A stretch of DNA of 64,000 bases from Brasenia schreberi (taxonomy: Eukaryota > Streptophyta > Magnoliopsida > Nymphaeales > Cabombaceae). Positions 23,855 through 34,059 of the stretch are shown here, in pieces. Position 1 is the first letter of the stretch; the number at the start of each line of letters is the position of its first letter. The notes under the pieces were generated by a model. It searched no databases and was not told the DNA's origin. It saw only the letters and a list, made by a program, of their open reading frames with translations. Location of the stretch: positions 7,391,501 to 7,455,500 of the forward strand of contig JAYKKT010000080.1 of NCBI GenBank assembly GCA_036023115.1, written 5' to 3'. Position numbers and translations under genes: made by a program.

Positions 23855-24400
23855 TTATCTTATATAATTTATTAGCAAATGATAACTTTTGGAAAGAAAG
23901 AGTTTTCTTTTTATGAGATATTATCAATGATCTAAAAGAATAATATAAACTTTTACATATTTGTCGTGTCTTGTCAAATTCCATGCCCACACCTACATCA
24001 TATTGTTTATGTGTGTGTGCATGTGTGTAGAGAGAGGGAGTTCCAAACAGCTTTAGCTACTTTACCTTCAATGGCAACCTAAATCCTAAAGGGTCTCTGG
24101 AAATGTTTTTCAAGGGTGTTAGAAGCTTACCACTTTAATGCTTTTGCATGGACTGTGCGTTAGAGACTTAAGCCTCTGTAAGAGGCATACGCCATTATGT
24201 CCTGAGCATCAATGCCAACACAAATGTTACCATTGCTCCTTCAGAGACACTGTTAGGCTTTCAGTGGGCCTTGCCACTTTAACTATTCTGATCTACACAG
24301 GCTCCCATTGAGTTCACTCACAAGACAATACTCTTTCTTTGTTCATTTGTTCTATGATGAACAACAATTTGTTACTTTGAACGATGATACAATATAGTAA
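23855..24400. other. RADA intron segment
   Basis: A short TG-rich run near 24010-24025 is the only pattern seen. Confidence 0.4.
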
Positions 24401-24537
24401 AAAACTTTGCTTCCCTTAAAAAAAAGAGAACTGATGGCTTTGCTGATTTGTGTGACTCATACAGGTTGAGATATGCTTTCTGTGGCACTGTTATATAAAT
24501 TTTGATGTAGATATTGAAACTTTTGTTAATGACATTC
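24401..24537. repeat. Direct repeat, copy 1 (137 bp)
   Basis: This segment (AAAACTTTGCTTCCC to GACATTC) recurs at 24812-24948 with very few differences. The two copies flank the foldback structure. Confidence 0.9.
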
Positions 24538-24559
24538 GTTTTTTTAATTTTTTATTAAT

Positions 24560-24815
24560 TTTTGGGGTCAGCAATTTCTCATTGAAGCATTTGCTGCTAG
24601 GAGAGATTCAGAAATTTATATTTCTCAAGAAACATGGAAAATTCCAAGATACCTGAAAAAATTCTCACATAAAACATTCTTTTCTTATATGATTGATGTC
24701 GTTTTATATTTAATTTTTTCAGGTATCCTGGATTTTTCCATGTTTCTTGAGAAATATAAATTTCTGAATCTCTCCTAGCAGCAAATGCTTCAATGAGAAA
24801 TTGCTGACCCCAAAA
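24560..24815. repeat. Foldback structure, two 104-bp arms and 48-bp loop
   Basis: The left arm (24560-24663, with GGGGTCAGCAATTTCTC) and the right arm (24712-24815, with GAGAAATTGCTGACCCC) are inverted copies with only scattered mismatches. A transcript through it, such as the RADA pre-mRNA, could form a long hairpin. It could be a foldback/MULE-type MITE. No target duplication of the usual sort is visible. Confidence 0.9.
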
Positions 24816-24948
24816 CTTTGCTTCCCTTAAAAAAAAGAGAACTGATGGCTTTGCTGGTTTGTGTGACTCATACAGGTTGAGATATGCTTTCTGTGGCACT
24901 GTTATATAAATTTTGATGTAGATGATGAAACTTTTGTTAATGACATTC
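24812..24948. repeat. Direct repeat, copy 2 (137 bp)
   Basis: This is the second copy of 24401-24537, directly downstream of the foldback right arm. Confidence 0.9.
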
Positions 24949-25026
24949 CCTTTTTGTTATGAAAAGTATATCATATCATTTAGGTTTAGAAAATCAACAA
25001 TGTAAAAAAGAATTAAAAGGGAAGTT

Positions 25027-25200
25027 TGTCGAAGAATCTGAATGTATCTGTTGTTTTAGTGTTAGTTACGTAATTTTTTATATTTTGGTATTATTGTAAT
25101 TGCCTATAGTACTAAGGATATTTTGATCTTTTTCATATTGACCAGTCCACTATATAAGGACTGGTCCAACTTGTTTTAGGTTAAGAAACTTTTACGTAAT

Positions 25201-25235
<35 letters not shown>

Positions 25236-25341
25236 CGGCCCTCCATTGGAGGGTTGCCTTTCATTCTCCGTCGTTCTCTCCTTTTCTCTTCTCCCTCTCA
25301 TGTAATCTTCTCCCTCGTGTTGTACTGCAATGTTTTCAACA
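25027..25341 (+). repeat. 5' LTR
   Basis: It runs from TGTCGAAGAATC to GTTTTCAACA. It holds a TATA-like CACTATATAAGG at 25148-25159, a (GA)n run at 25203-25233 and a CCTCCATTGGAGG palindrome after it. The 3' LTR has the same parts in the same order. Confidence 0.9.
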
Positions 25342-25353
25342 TGGTATCAGAAC
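25342..25353 (+). other. Primer-binding site, tRNA-iMet type
   Basis: TGGTATCAGAAC directly follows the CA end of the LTR and matches ten bases of the usual TGGTATCAGAGCC. Confidence 0.8.
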
Positions 25354-25459
25354 ACGGAGATGATCTAGCAGACAGAGTAGAGTCCTGGGATGATATTTTA
25401 AAGAAGAAGAAAGGTGCACCATGGCAAGGTAACAATGAAGGCAGCAACGATGAAAGCAA

Positions 25460-26130
25460 GTGCTAATGATTCCTCAAGTGGCAGCAGAAACCTGGATGAA
25501 AGTGACGATGAAGATGAATCTGTATCTGGCAAAAAATGTGCAGCTTTTAAGGACATTAAAGACATCACAATTCGTTGTTCCCGGCTTCTTAAATGGTTCA
25601 TGGAACCTTTCTTTGAAGATGTGATTGTTGGATGCTATGTATGTGTGGGAATTGGAATGTCTAAGTAAGGTGGCAACATATATAGGCTTTGTTTGGTGCG
25701 GTGAGTGTGGACGCCTCAGATCCTGACAGACAGTACAAGTTTGAGAATAAGACCACGCACAAGTATTTAAATTGTGTATGGGGCAATGAAGCTACAACTA
25801 CTAGATGGCAGAGGGCTTGAGTCTCAGACTCACCTCCACTTGAGGAGTTATCGAAGCTGCTACATGAAATTGAGCACAATGGTGGTCACATTCCAACCAA
25901 AGATGAAGTAGTGCAAAAATGTAAAGCCACGGAGAAGATCAACAATTTTGTGTACTCTACTGCTATAGTGAAGCATATGTTACAAGAAAAGAAGTTTGCA
26001 TCTTTAAGACCAATGAATATAGCGGCAAGAAAGGAGATGGAGGTATTAATCAACAACGAAGATCATGATGAGGTGAAAATGATCAAGAGGAGGTTGCAGG
26101 AATTAGAGGGCATGTCTAGGCAAGCCAAGT
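25460..26130 (+). pseudogene. Captured RTF1/VIP5 Plus3-domain fragment
   Basis: In sequence order I read SSGSRNLDESDDEDESVSG, then FKDIKDITIRCSRLLKWFM and EPFFEDVIVGCYV (25550-25650). After a stop at 25666-25668 come DPDRQYKFENKTTHKYLN and VWGNEATTTRWQ, then PTKDEVVQKC, INNFVYSTAIVKHMLQEKK and LRPMNIAA (25900-26030). Rtf1 is a subunit of the Paf1 transcription complex; VIP5 is its Arabidopsis name. This covers the Plus3 domain and the helix after it in the right order. Inactivating changes are the stop at 25666, small frame shifts near 25700 and a stop at about 25819. It lies in sense orientation between LTRs. Confidence 0.85.
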
Positions 26131-26330
26131 GTTTGATGAAATCCCCAAGAGGGATGTTAACTCTGCATGTCAAGTGTTTAATGAAATGCCTCATAGAAGT
26201 GTTAACTCTCCACGCCATTTGTTTGATTGAATGCCTCAAAGAAGCAGGATATCATGAGAATATACACGAGATGTGGTGCAATTAACTAATGCTTACCAAG
26301 TGTTCGATGGAATGACTGAGAAAAATCTAC
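26105..26330 (+). repeat. 45-bp (15-residue) PPR-like repeat, about 3-4 units
   Basis: In one frame the units read QVFDEIPKRDVNSAC, QVFNEMPHRSVNSPR and HLFD-MPQRS. A further diverged unit, YQVFDGMTEKN, lies near 26300. The wording resembles the ARQVFDEMP part of pentatricopeptide repeats, but at 15 residues the period is too short for a PPR. The same repeat occurs on the minus strand at 35385-35550 in the related LTR element. Confidence 0.7.
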
Positions 26331-26339
26331 GTGTGGGAC

Positions 26340-26800
26340 CAGTGTTATTCGTATCGTTATACCTAAGTGTATCGTGATTTAAAGGTTATCGCATTGTATC
26401 GTGCGATACACCCAAGGACCCTTATAAAGGGTCCGTGGCCGAACCGAAACCCGCGTTTTTGCAGGTTTTCTCTCTCTCTTCAGACCTCCCCAAGCTCCCT
26501 AAGAACCGTTCTTCGCCTCATTGGTGTTCAAGGCTCCAAAAACGTGCTCTACGGTGTCCGTGCAAGCCTCCTATCTAGGATTTAGATATATTTTTAGTGT
26601 TTTTGTTCATTTTTTCCTTTTTATTTGTTGTTTTCTTTGTTTATTTGTATTTTTCTTTTTTTGAATGATAAAATATGAAGTTATTAAGTGTGTGGATGTG
26701 ATTTTTATTGCATTCATGAAGTGGGAGACACTCTATTTGAGTGTTATTTGACGATTGGGGATTTACGAAGTGCTTTTATTTTTAGGTTTTTTTATTGAAA
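26340..26800 (+). mobile_element. hAT 5'-end fragment inserted in the LTR element
   Basis: It begins CAGTGTTATTCGTATCG, the hAT left end. From 26515 to 26795 it matches the inverted 5' region of the hAT at 63470-63720 (for example AAAACGTGCTCTACGGTGT and AGACACTCTATTTGAGTGTT). No right terminus or second target copy is found, so the element is truncated or its right part was deleted. Confidence 0.8.
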
Positions 26801-27042
26801 AGAAGAAAGTGAGAGAGAGGTGGCCAAATTCCATCTTCTATATGTTTGGAGACCAGACCTTATAATTCAAAGAAGAAAAAGAGGGGCGACTACAACAAGA
26901 ACCGTAAGCTTACCCAATTCCATCTTTTATCAAATGTTTGGTTGGTGATTTTATCATCATAGTTATCCATAAGTGTGGTGAAGTAAGAACGAGTTTTCGA
27001 TAAATTTTGAGTTTGAAGTATCTCCCTCCCAACTTGAGGGGG

Positions 27043-27330
27043 TGTTGAAGAATCAGAATTTATCAGTTGTTTTAGTGTTAGTTATGTAATTTTTGATATT
27101 TTGGTATTATTGTAATTTCCCATAGTACTAAGGGCATTTTGGTCTTTTCATATTGAACAATCCACTATATAAGGACTGGTCCAACTTGTTTTAGGTTAAG
27201 AAACTTTTACATAACAAAAGAGAGAGAGAGAGAGAAGGAGGGCAACCCTCCATTCTCCGTCGTTCTCTCCTTTCCACTTCTCCCTCTCATGTAATCTTCT
27301 CTCTGATGTGGTGTTGCAATGTTTTCAAAA
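27043..27330 (+). repeat. 3' LTR
   Basis: It starts TGTTGAAGAATCAG after CTTGAGGGGG and ends GTTTTCAAAA, where the expected CA has changed. It is shorter than the 5' LTR mainly in the GA run and the CCTCCATTGGAGG region. Confidence 0.9.
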
Positions 27331-27365
27331 AAGTTTAGCATGAATGATATCGGAACAAGAAAACA

Positions 27366-30300
27366 ACAACATCAACTAAGCCTTTTCCCATACTAGATGG
27401 GGTCGGCTACATGGATTCTTTGTTTCCAAAGATCCCTATCGTGTGCCATGTCAGTAGTTAACTAACAATAAGCTAGATCATTCTTTATTGTTTCTTTCCA
27501 ACACTTTTGTGGTCATCCTCTACCTCTTTTAATACTTTCCAAATTTAGTTTTTCATAACTTCTTATAGGTTCTTTTTTTATCTTCTTTCTATATGTCCAA
27601 ACCATCTTAAACGATATTCTCTCATTTTATCCTCTATTGGTGCCACTCCTAATTTGTTTCTAATAACCTCATTATGTATTAAGGTCTTTTCTACTCATCC
27701 ATCTCAATCTTCATTTCTCTTACAGACATCTTTTGTACATGTTGATGATTAACTGCCCAACACTCAGAACCATAAAACATGGCAGGTCTAATTACTGCTC
27801 TATAATATTTACCTTTTAACTTTAATGGTATCTTCTTATCACAAAGAATACATGATGCTCCTCTCCATTTTAACCAACTAGCATTAATTCTATGTGTAAC
27901 ATCTCTATCAATTTTTTCAATCACTCTGAAAAATTGACCATAGGTATTTAAAACTTTCCTTTCAGGGGATGCAATGTGCGCCAATTTTAATTTCTATGTC
28001 CTCTAAAGTAACCAAATGATCAAACTTACATTCCATATATTTTGTCTTTGTTTTACTAAGTCGGAGGCCTTTGCTTTCTAATGTTTCTCTCCATAGTTCC
28101 AATTTTCTATTAACTTTTTCCTTAGACTCCTCCACTAACACAATGTCATATGCAAATAACATAAACCAAGGTATATCATCTTGAATATGTTTTAAACTCA
28201 TCAATCAACATTATAAATAAGTATGGACTTAAAGTTTATCCTTGATGTAACCCAATATAAACTTCAAAGAAGTTTGTCATTCCTTCACGAGTTCTCACAC
28301 ATGTTTTTGCACCATCGTACATGTCTCTTATAAGGTTAATGTATGTCAATGGGATACCTCTTTTTTCCAAGGTTTCCCAAAGAACCTCCCTAGGTACCCT
28401 ATCATAAGCTTTTCCAAGATCAATAAATATCATGTGAAGGTCTTTCTTTTTTACTCTAAAATGTTCTATAAGACGTCTCACACATGTGAAGGTCCTCACA
28501 CAATTCTGAAGGTCTCCCTTGTTCTTATATATGGGTATAAGTGTATTCGCTCTCCATTCTTCAGGCATCTTTTGGTTTTTCCATATTTCATTAAATAGTC
28601 TTGTCAGCCAAGTGATTCCTATTTCTCCTAGTATTTTCCAAACTTCTATAGGAATATTGTCTGGTCCTATCGATTTACCACCCTTCATATGTTTAAGAGC
28701 CTCTTTGACTTCATTCTTTTGAATACGTCGATAGAAATTATGGTTTATATACTTTTCTGATTTGGCTAACTCTCCTAAGCTAATACTAATATCTTTATTT
28801 TCATTAAAAAGATTATAAAAATAGTTTTTTCATCTATTTCTTATATCATCATTTGCCACTAGAATTTTTTCATCCTCGTCCTTCATGCATCTAACATAAT
28901 TAAGATCTTTAGTTTTCTTATCTCTAGCCTTAGCTATCCTAAAAATATCTATTTCACCCTCTTTTGAGTTGATTTTTTTATATAAATCCTCCCAAATTTT
29001 AGCTTTTGCTTCACTCACGGCCTTTTTTGCTTCCTTCTTTGCTTTCTTATAAGCCTCTAAAGTTTCACTAGTTTTCTTAACATAATGTAATTTGTAGCAT
29101 GGCCTCTTTGCCTTGATTTTATTTTGCACTACTTCACTCTACCATCAAGATTCTTTTTGTGCCGGTACACCTCCCTTAGATACACCTAACACATCTTTCG
29201 CCACTTTCCTAATATGTATAGCCATATTGTTCCACATATCACAGGGTGTACCAACATAATTCCAAACATCTCCTTGAAGGACTTTCTGTTTAAATATATC
29301 TTCTTTCTCGCTTTTGAGGTTCACCATTTAGTCCGAATAGCTTGATGCACTCTTTTCTTCTTTGTCCATTTTTTATTTCTAAATCCATAACTAAAAGTCG
29401 ATGTTGGGTGGTTAAGCTTTCTCCAACGAATTACCTTGCAATCTTTACAACACGCTCTATCTTTTTTTCTACAAATAAAGTAATCAATTTGTGTTTGTGA
29501 TAAGCCACTCTTATAAGTAATTAAATGTTCATCTCGTTTTTTGAAGATTATATTGACTATAAAGAGATCAAATGCCATAGCAAAATTTAAAATCTCCCTA
29601 CCTTCCTCGTTTATATCCTCAAAACCAAAGTTTCCATGAATACCTTGATATCCTAATGCCTCTTTACCGACATGTCCATTTAAGTCTCCTCATAAACAAA
29701 TCATCTCCCTTTGTGGAATCTTTTGAATCATCTTATCTAACTCTTCCCAAAAGGTTGCCTTTATACTATCTTCTAGTCCTACTTGGGGTGCGTAAGCACA
29801 AACTATATTCAAAACCTCTGCTCCTAACACTAATTTCAACATCATGATTCGGTCATCATATCGTTGTATGTCTACTACACTATCCTTTAAATCTTTATTT
29901 ATGATAATACCAACTCCGTTTCGAGCCTTTTCTTTACATGAGTACCATAATTTAAAACATGTATCCTCTATCTCCTTTGCTTTTTCTCCAACCCATTTTG
30001 TCTCTTGTAAACATAGAATATGAATCTTTCTCTGAATCATAGTATCTACCACCTCCATTAGCTTACCGGATAATGTTCTAATATTCCAAGAACCAATACG
30101 AATCTTATTATCTAGGACTAGCTTCCTTACCCCCGCATCAGTCCATAATCAAAATGCCGATACCCTCTCTACAAATTATTCACTACATTCGGGCGACAAT
30201 GTAGCGGAACTAACTTTTTTACTCACACCCATCCATGATGTGGGAACCCCCTATGCAATTGATTCACTACATTCTGGCGAAAATGTTACGTGGCCCTTGC

Positions 30301-30430
30301 TTACTTATCAATGCATTTGGGCTCTGCAGCGCATCGCTAGGCGGGGACGCCCCAAAGCAATGCTCATAATTTTTGTAATCCATGTTATAAAAATTCGATG
30401 AAGTTTTACGCTGGTTGTCGGAAGCTTAAC
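27366..30430 (-). mobile_element. RTE-clade LINE, slightly 5'-truncated (RTE-C)
   Basis: The 3' tail is at the low end (AACATCAACTAAGCC) and the 5' end is near GGAAGCTTAAC at 30430, about 85 bp short of the full leader. An 11-bp target duplication, ACAAGAAAACA, lies at 27355-27365 and 30431-30441. The ORF pieces at 29690-30058 (endonuclease), 28236-28688 and 27962-28204 (RT) are separated by stops and indels. An internal deletion at about 28480-28500 fuses the RT segment QNC to [10 protein letters not shown], removing the segment with the RxxxERR and NQFGF motifs. FADD is changed to FAYD at about 28150, so the RT active site is lost. Confidence 0.9.
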
Positions 30431-30441
30431 ACAAGAAAACA

Positions 30442-31073
30442 TTTCTCAAAAATATCAAGATATTATTGCAAGATAAATCTAAGTAACAACTTGAAAATCC
30501 AATAAGATATATTGCTCTTTTTATTTTCAGTTCTCTTTGCAAACAATTTAAATTCGAACCGTGATCATTGTCTGTGGCCAACAAAGCAATTCACATTAGT
30601 TCATTATAAAGTCCTTCAGTTAATTTAGTGAATTACCCCAAAATTGATGAATTATAGACAAATATGACATGTCCAAATGGATGTTTATACACTTTCATTT
30701 CACTGTGATTTGTGATGTAGATATGTTTGTTTATTATCGCCATTGTTATCTGATTCACCCTTTTTGTTAACTGACTTTAGTAGGTATAGATTTTTAATAT
30801 GTTGACCTTAAAATCTCAAAAGTATTCAGATTTACACCTCATGCAATTTTTTATCAAAATAGCCTCCTCCTGCTTTTGAAGACCTTGACTACATTTTACT
30901 TATAGAGAGCGTGAATTCTGTTAAACATCTTTTATGCTTTAATCTATGAATAAAAAAGTGATTTTGCTCTTTTGAAGATACGATCTTTGCCAGCCAAGTC
31001 ACTACCACTATATGAGAGAAAGAGAGAGACATAAACCAACAACACGAACAGATCAAACAGAACAGAAGCATAC
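30442..31073 (-). other. RADA intron segment
   Basis: Nothing recognised. Confidence 0.5.
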
Positions 31074-31136
31074 CAAAAAGACTGGGACATTTGTTTGTTT
31101 AGCAAAACGTAGGAGTGCTGAAGTGCATTCTTTCAC
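31074..31136 (-). CDS. RADA: RADA exon (VKECTSALLRFAKQTNVPVF)
   Basis: The 21 codons read VKECTSALLRFAKQTNVPVF plus L, the RecA-like core after the Walker B strand. The acceptor is TTTGCAG and the donor is GTATGC. It joins in phase 0 to TQ of the exon at 48212-48319, 17.1 kb upstream, and to IGHVTK at 22662. Confidence 0.95.
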
Positions 31137-32353
31137 CTGCAAATAGATCAAAGTTGTCAGGATCGTGGAAATTATTCCCCAGCTTGGAAGTCACCATAAA
31201 TAGACAAAACCTAGACTCTTTCATCATACAAAATCTACTCCTGACTGAGATAACAAACCACGCAAGTAAAAGCTACAGAAAGTGGCACATCTTGCTTGCG
31301 CAACAATCAAGTTTCTTGTTTATCCACTTTTGGTTTCCATACAATCTCAACAACCAACAGAAAACAAAAACTTTTCCAAAACTAGATAATATATATTCTC
31401 TCAATTCCAATTTTCAGGCCTTCTGCAGCTGCTTTTTGCTTGTGAATAAACTCTAAGTTCTTAATCTTTGTAGAAGAGGTGAATTTCATGGCCTCTCCAA
31501 ACGTCACCTCTTTAAATGCCTCTCTCATTTGATTCAATAGTCTCATTATTGCCAGTCTTTCCTTGTGATCACAGATCCACCAATATTTTTGCTCTTGCCA
31601 CATTCATCTTTAACACATGTCAGCCATCCACTACCCGATACTTTGTATGCACTTCTCCTTTATACTAATGCACGTCTTTCACTTTGAATACTGTCTTCTG
31701 CAATAATTAAAAAGGGAAAGAAAATGTATCTCATTTGCTTGCTCTTTCTATATTCATATTTTTGAAGTCACCACCACCGTTAGATGAATGTAAGATTGAT
31801 ATGACCCAGAACATCACATGAAGCATTCTAAAGCTATCTTATTAGAACCTAGTAGCAAAAGAATTCATTTACATGTTTCGAGAAGCTCAATCTCTCACCA
31901 ATATTGACAAGGACAGATTTGAACTTTGTGTTTACTTTCCTATAGGTGGCTGATAGCCATTGGTTCTTAAAATGAACCTGATAGCCCCTTTCCTTCGTTA
32001 CTTTTCACTTTGTTTCATATTAATGTTGCATGTGATTTCCCTTCTGTCATAGAAAAAAAGGATCTCCCCATGGGCAGTACTTACTATTGCTAACATGATC
32101 TTTGTAAGATCCCTGCATTTGTTAGTTGTAAAGCCTTACATAGGGATTCAAGAGAGTTAGCCTTCGTACTGTTTCTTGTTAACTTTGACTATTCTGTCAG
32201 AATAATGTGGCACTTGTCTTTAGCTTTTCTTGGGGCTGGTAAAGAATCTGAACAGACCAAAAGGTCATTCTTACTTGGTTCGCCAAGTTATTTTCCCAAC
32301 TCATGTTCACCTTGTTTACATTAAAAGCCGGCTTGTGTTTGTTTGTGTGGTAT
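31137..32353 (-). other. RADA intron segment with one unexplained open frame
   Basis: A minus-strand frame at 31382-31603 includes REAFKEVTFGEAMKFTSSTK and NLEFIHKQKAAAEGL. It looks compositionally like real protein, but I do not recognise it. It could be a fragment of another captured or relic gene. The rest shows nothing. Confidence 0.3.
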
Positions 32354-32361
32354 GTACAAAC

Positions 32362-32717
32362 CAGTGTTGTTTGTACCGTATCGTATCGTGTATCTTTTTT
32401 TTCATGAGACAAGTGTATCATATAATTATTATGAATAAAAATTATATTAACTGAGCAAATTTTTAATTAAAAATAGTTTAAAAAATCAAGAAAAATAGAT
32501 TAAAAAAATTCTAAATGATTATTATGAATCAAAATCATATTAACTAAGACTTGAGATGCTACCATCAATAAATATGTGCTTGAGGCTCTAACAAGTAATG
32601 ACTCTTGCCATTGGAATTCTAACAATTAATAAATTCGTGCTGAGGACTCTAATAGGTAATAAGTAATAAGGGTGCATTGCACATATCGTACGATCAGGGA
32701 TGATTGGCATAACATTG
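32362..32717. mobile_element. hAT MITE, 356 bp, perfect 8-bp TSD
   Basis: It starts CAGTGTTGTTTGTACC, contains CGTATCGTATCGTG next to the left end, and ends GGCATAACATTG. The target duplication GTACAAAC at 32354-32361 and 32718-32725 is perfect, as expected for hAT elements. There is no coding capacity. Confidence 0.9.
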
Positions 32718-32725
32718 GTACAAAC

Positions 32726-33619
32726 ACATGTTGGTCAAATGTCACTAGATGTTTGACAACTATTAAGAAGCTGAGTGTAAGCTCATCTATCAGCTTGTTT
32801 AATATCGTACTGGAATCTCTTCAACTCATGAAATTTGGAGCATAAAAAAAGAGAAAACCAAAGACCAGAACTTTGAGATTGTTAACAGAAAGGCAACAAA
32901 TATAGTCTTTTACAATCTATAATTTTCATTTTTAATATGATACCAATAACTCACTCATATTGGCACAACTAAAAGTGTAAGAAGATTAAATCCAACCCCA
33001 TCTAATACCTTAAACATGTTGCTCATACAGGGTCTGTGAATTTGGTTATATCCAACCCAAGCTCAAGCAGGTATTTTGCCACTCAAGCTTGGATCCCTCC
33101 TAAAATAAAGCAATCCTACATATAAATAGATAAATTAGTATACATATATACACACACATGTATATATACAGGAAAAGCAATAGCTTGTGCTAAAGTCAGC
33201 TCAAAACAGCTAGGCAGATGTACGTTCATACACATGTGGTTTGTTACAGGCAAATCAAAACCAGGCTATTCTGGTTCTAGTTTAGACTTGACGGTTCTGG
33301 CTCCGGTTCTAGCTTCAGTTCAACCTCTATATCGTGAAAAACTGTTAAATAATATAAAAATTGGAAAAAATAATAAAATTTATTTGAGCCAGCAGTTTGG
33401 GGCCACCGGTTCTGGTATTGGCCTGGTTTCCGTTCAATGGATGGGAGAACCAGACCCGAGGGAGGGTCCCTGGCTTGGTTCCAGTTCCAAGTCTGATTTA
33501 GCTGGTTCTAGTTCTGACTGGTTCCCAACCCAGTTCTACTTTGGTTGGACAGTTTGTTTGATTCCAAACCAGCCATGTCTATGTAACACATGCATACATG
33601 TATAGGCCCATACGACCTT
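32726..33619 (-). other. RADA intron segment, GGTTCT-rich stretch
   Basis: Positions 33260-33560 have many copies of TGGTTC / GGTTCTGG, giving a low-complexity open frame at 33234-33605 that I do not treat as a gene. Nothing else is recognised. Confidence 0.4.
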
Positions 33620-33967
33620 TGTTGTAATTATCAAGAAACACAGCAGATAATAAACAATAAAAGATATTGATGAAAAAAATGAATAATAATGGAGATCGGA
33701 GGAGGGGGTGAACCTCCAATGGAGGCCACCCCCCCTCCCCCTCTTTCTCTCTCTCTCTTAATCACAACAACTTAAACCCTAATACAGCCTATCAACCCTT
33801 ATATAAGGAGCTGTAAAATATAAAATAACCAAAATACCCCTAGTATAGAAAATTACCAAAATGCCCTTACAACTTCGAACAATTACAATAATATTCTAAA
33901 CATCATATTTACTATCCTAAGGCATCAACCTTACTAAAACTGACTCTAAAACTCATATTCTTCAACA
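33620..33967 (-). repeat. 3' LTR of the minus-strand element
   Basis: On the minus strand it runs TGTTGAAGAATATG to ATTACAACA. It has the same architecture as the LTR at 25027: a TGTTGAAGAAT start, TATTATTGTAATT, AGGGCATTTTGGT, a TTATATAAGG TATA-like box, a GA run and CCTCCATTGGAGG. CCAACTTGAGGGGGG precedes it. Confidence 0.9.
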
Positions 33968-34059
33968 CCCCCCTCAAGTTGGGAGTGAGATACTTTGAAC
34001 TCCAAACTTGCCAAAAAATCTTCATCTGTCTGCAAGACTGCAACATTCTTCATCTGTCT

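Larger units (their letters stand above)
25027..27330 (+). mobile_element. Complete non-autonomous LTR element carrying an RTF1/VIP5 fragment
   Basis: LTRs lie at 25027-25341 and 27043-27330. A perfect 5-bp target duplication AAGTT lies at 25022-25026 and 27331-27335. The primer site TGGTATCAGAAC follows the 5' LTR, and the polypurine tract CTTGAGGGGG precedes the 3' LTR. The 1.7-kb interior has no retroviral enzymes. It contains an RTF1-like Plus3 fragment, a 15-residue repeat and a partial hAT insertion. The sequence before the polypurine tract (GAAGTATCTC-CTCCCAACTTG) is shared with the minus-strand element at 33620-48125, so the two belong to related families. It lies in the 8.4-kb RADA intron. 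Confidence 0.9.

Noticed and set aside
23562..23867. 101-codon charged frame
   Set aside because: It lies in the purine-rich interior of a candidate MITE and reflects base composition.
26105..26330. A true pentatricopeptide repeat gene
   Set aside because: The period is 15 residues, not 35, and only the QVFDEMP-like part is present.
33234..33605. 123-codon frame
   Set aside because: It is low-complexity, built from repeated GGTTCTGG-like motifs, with no known domain.
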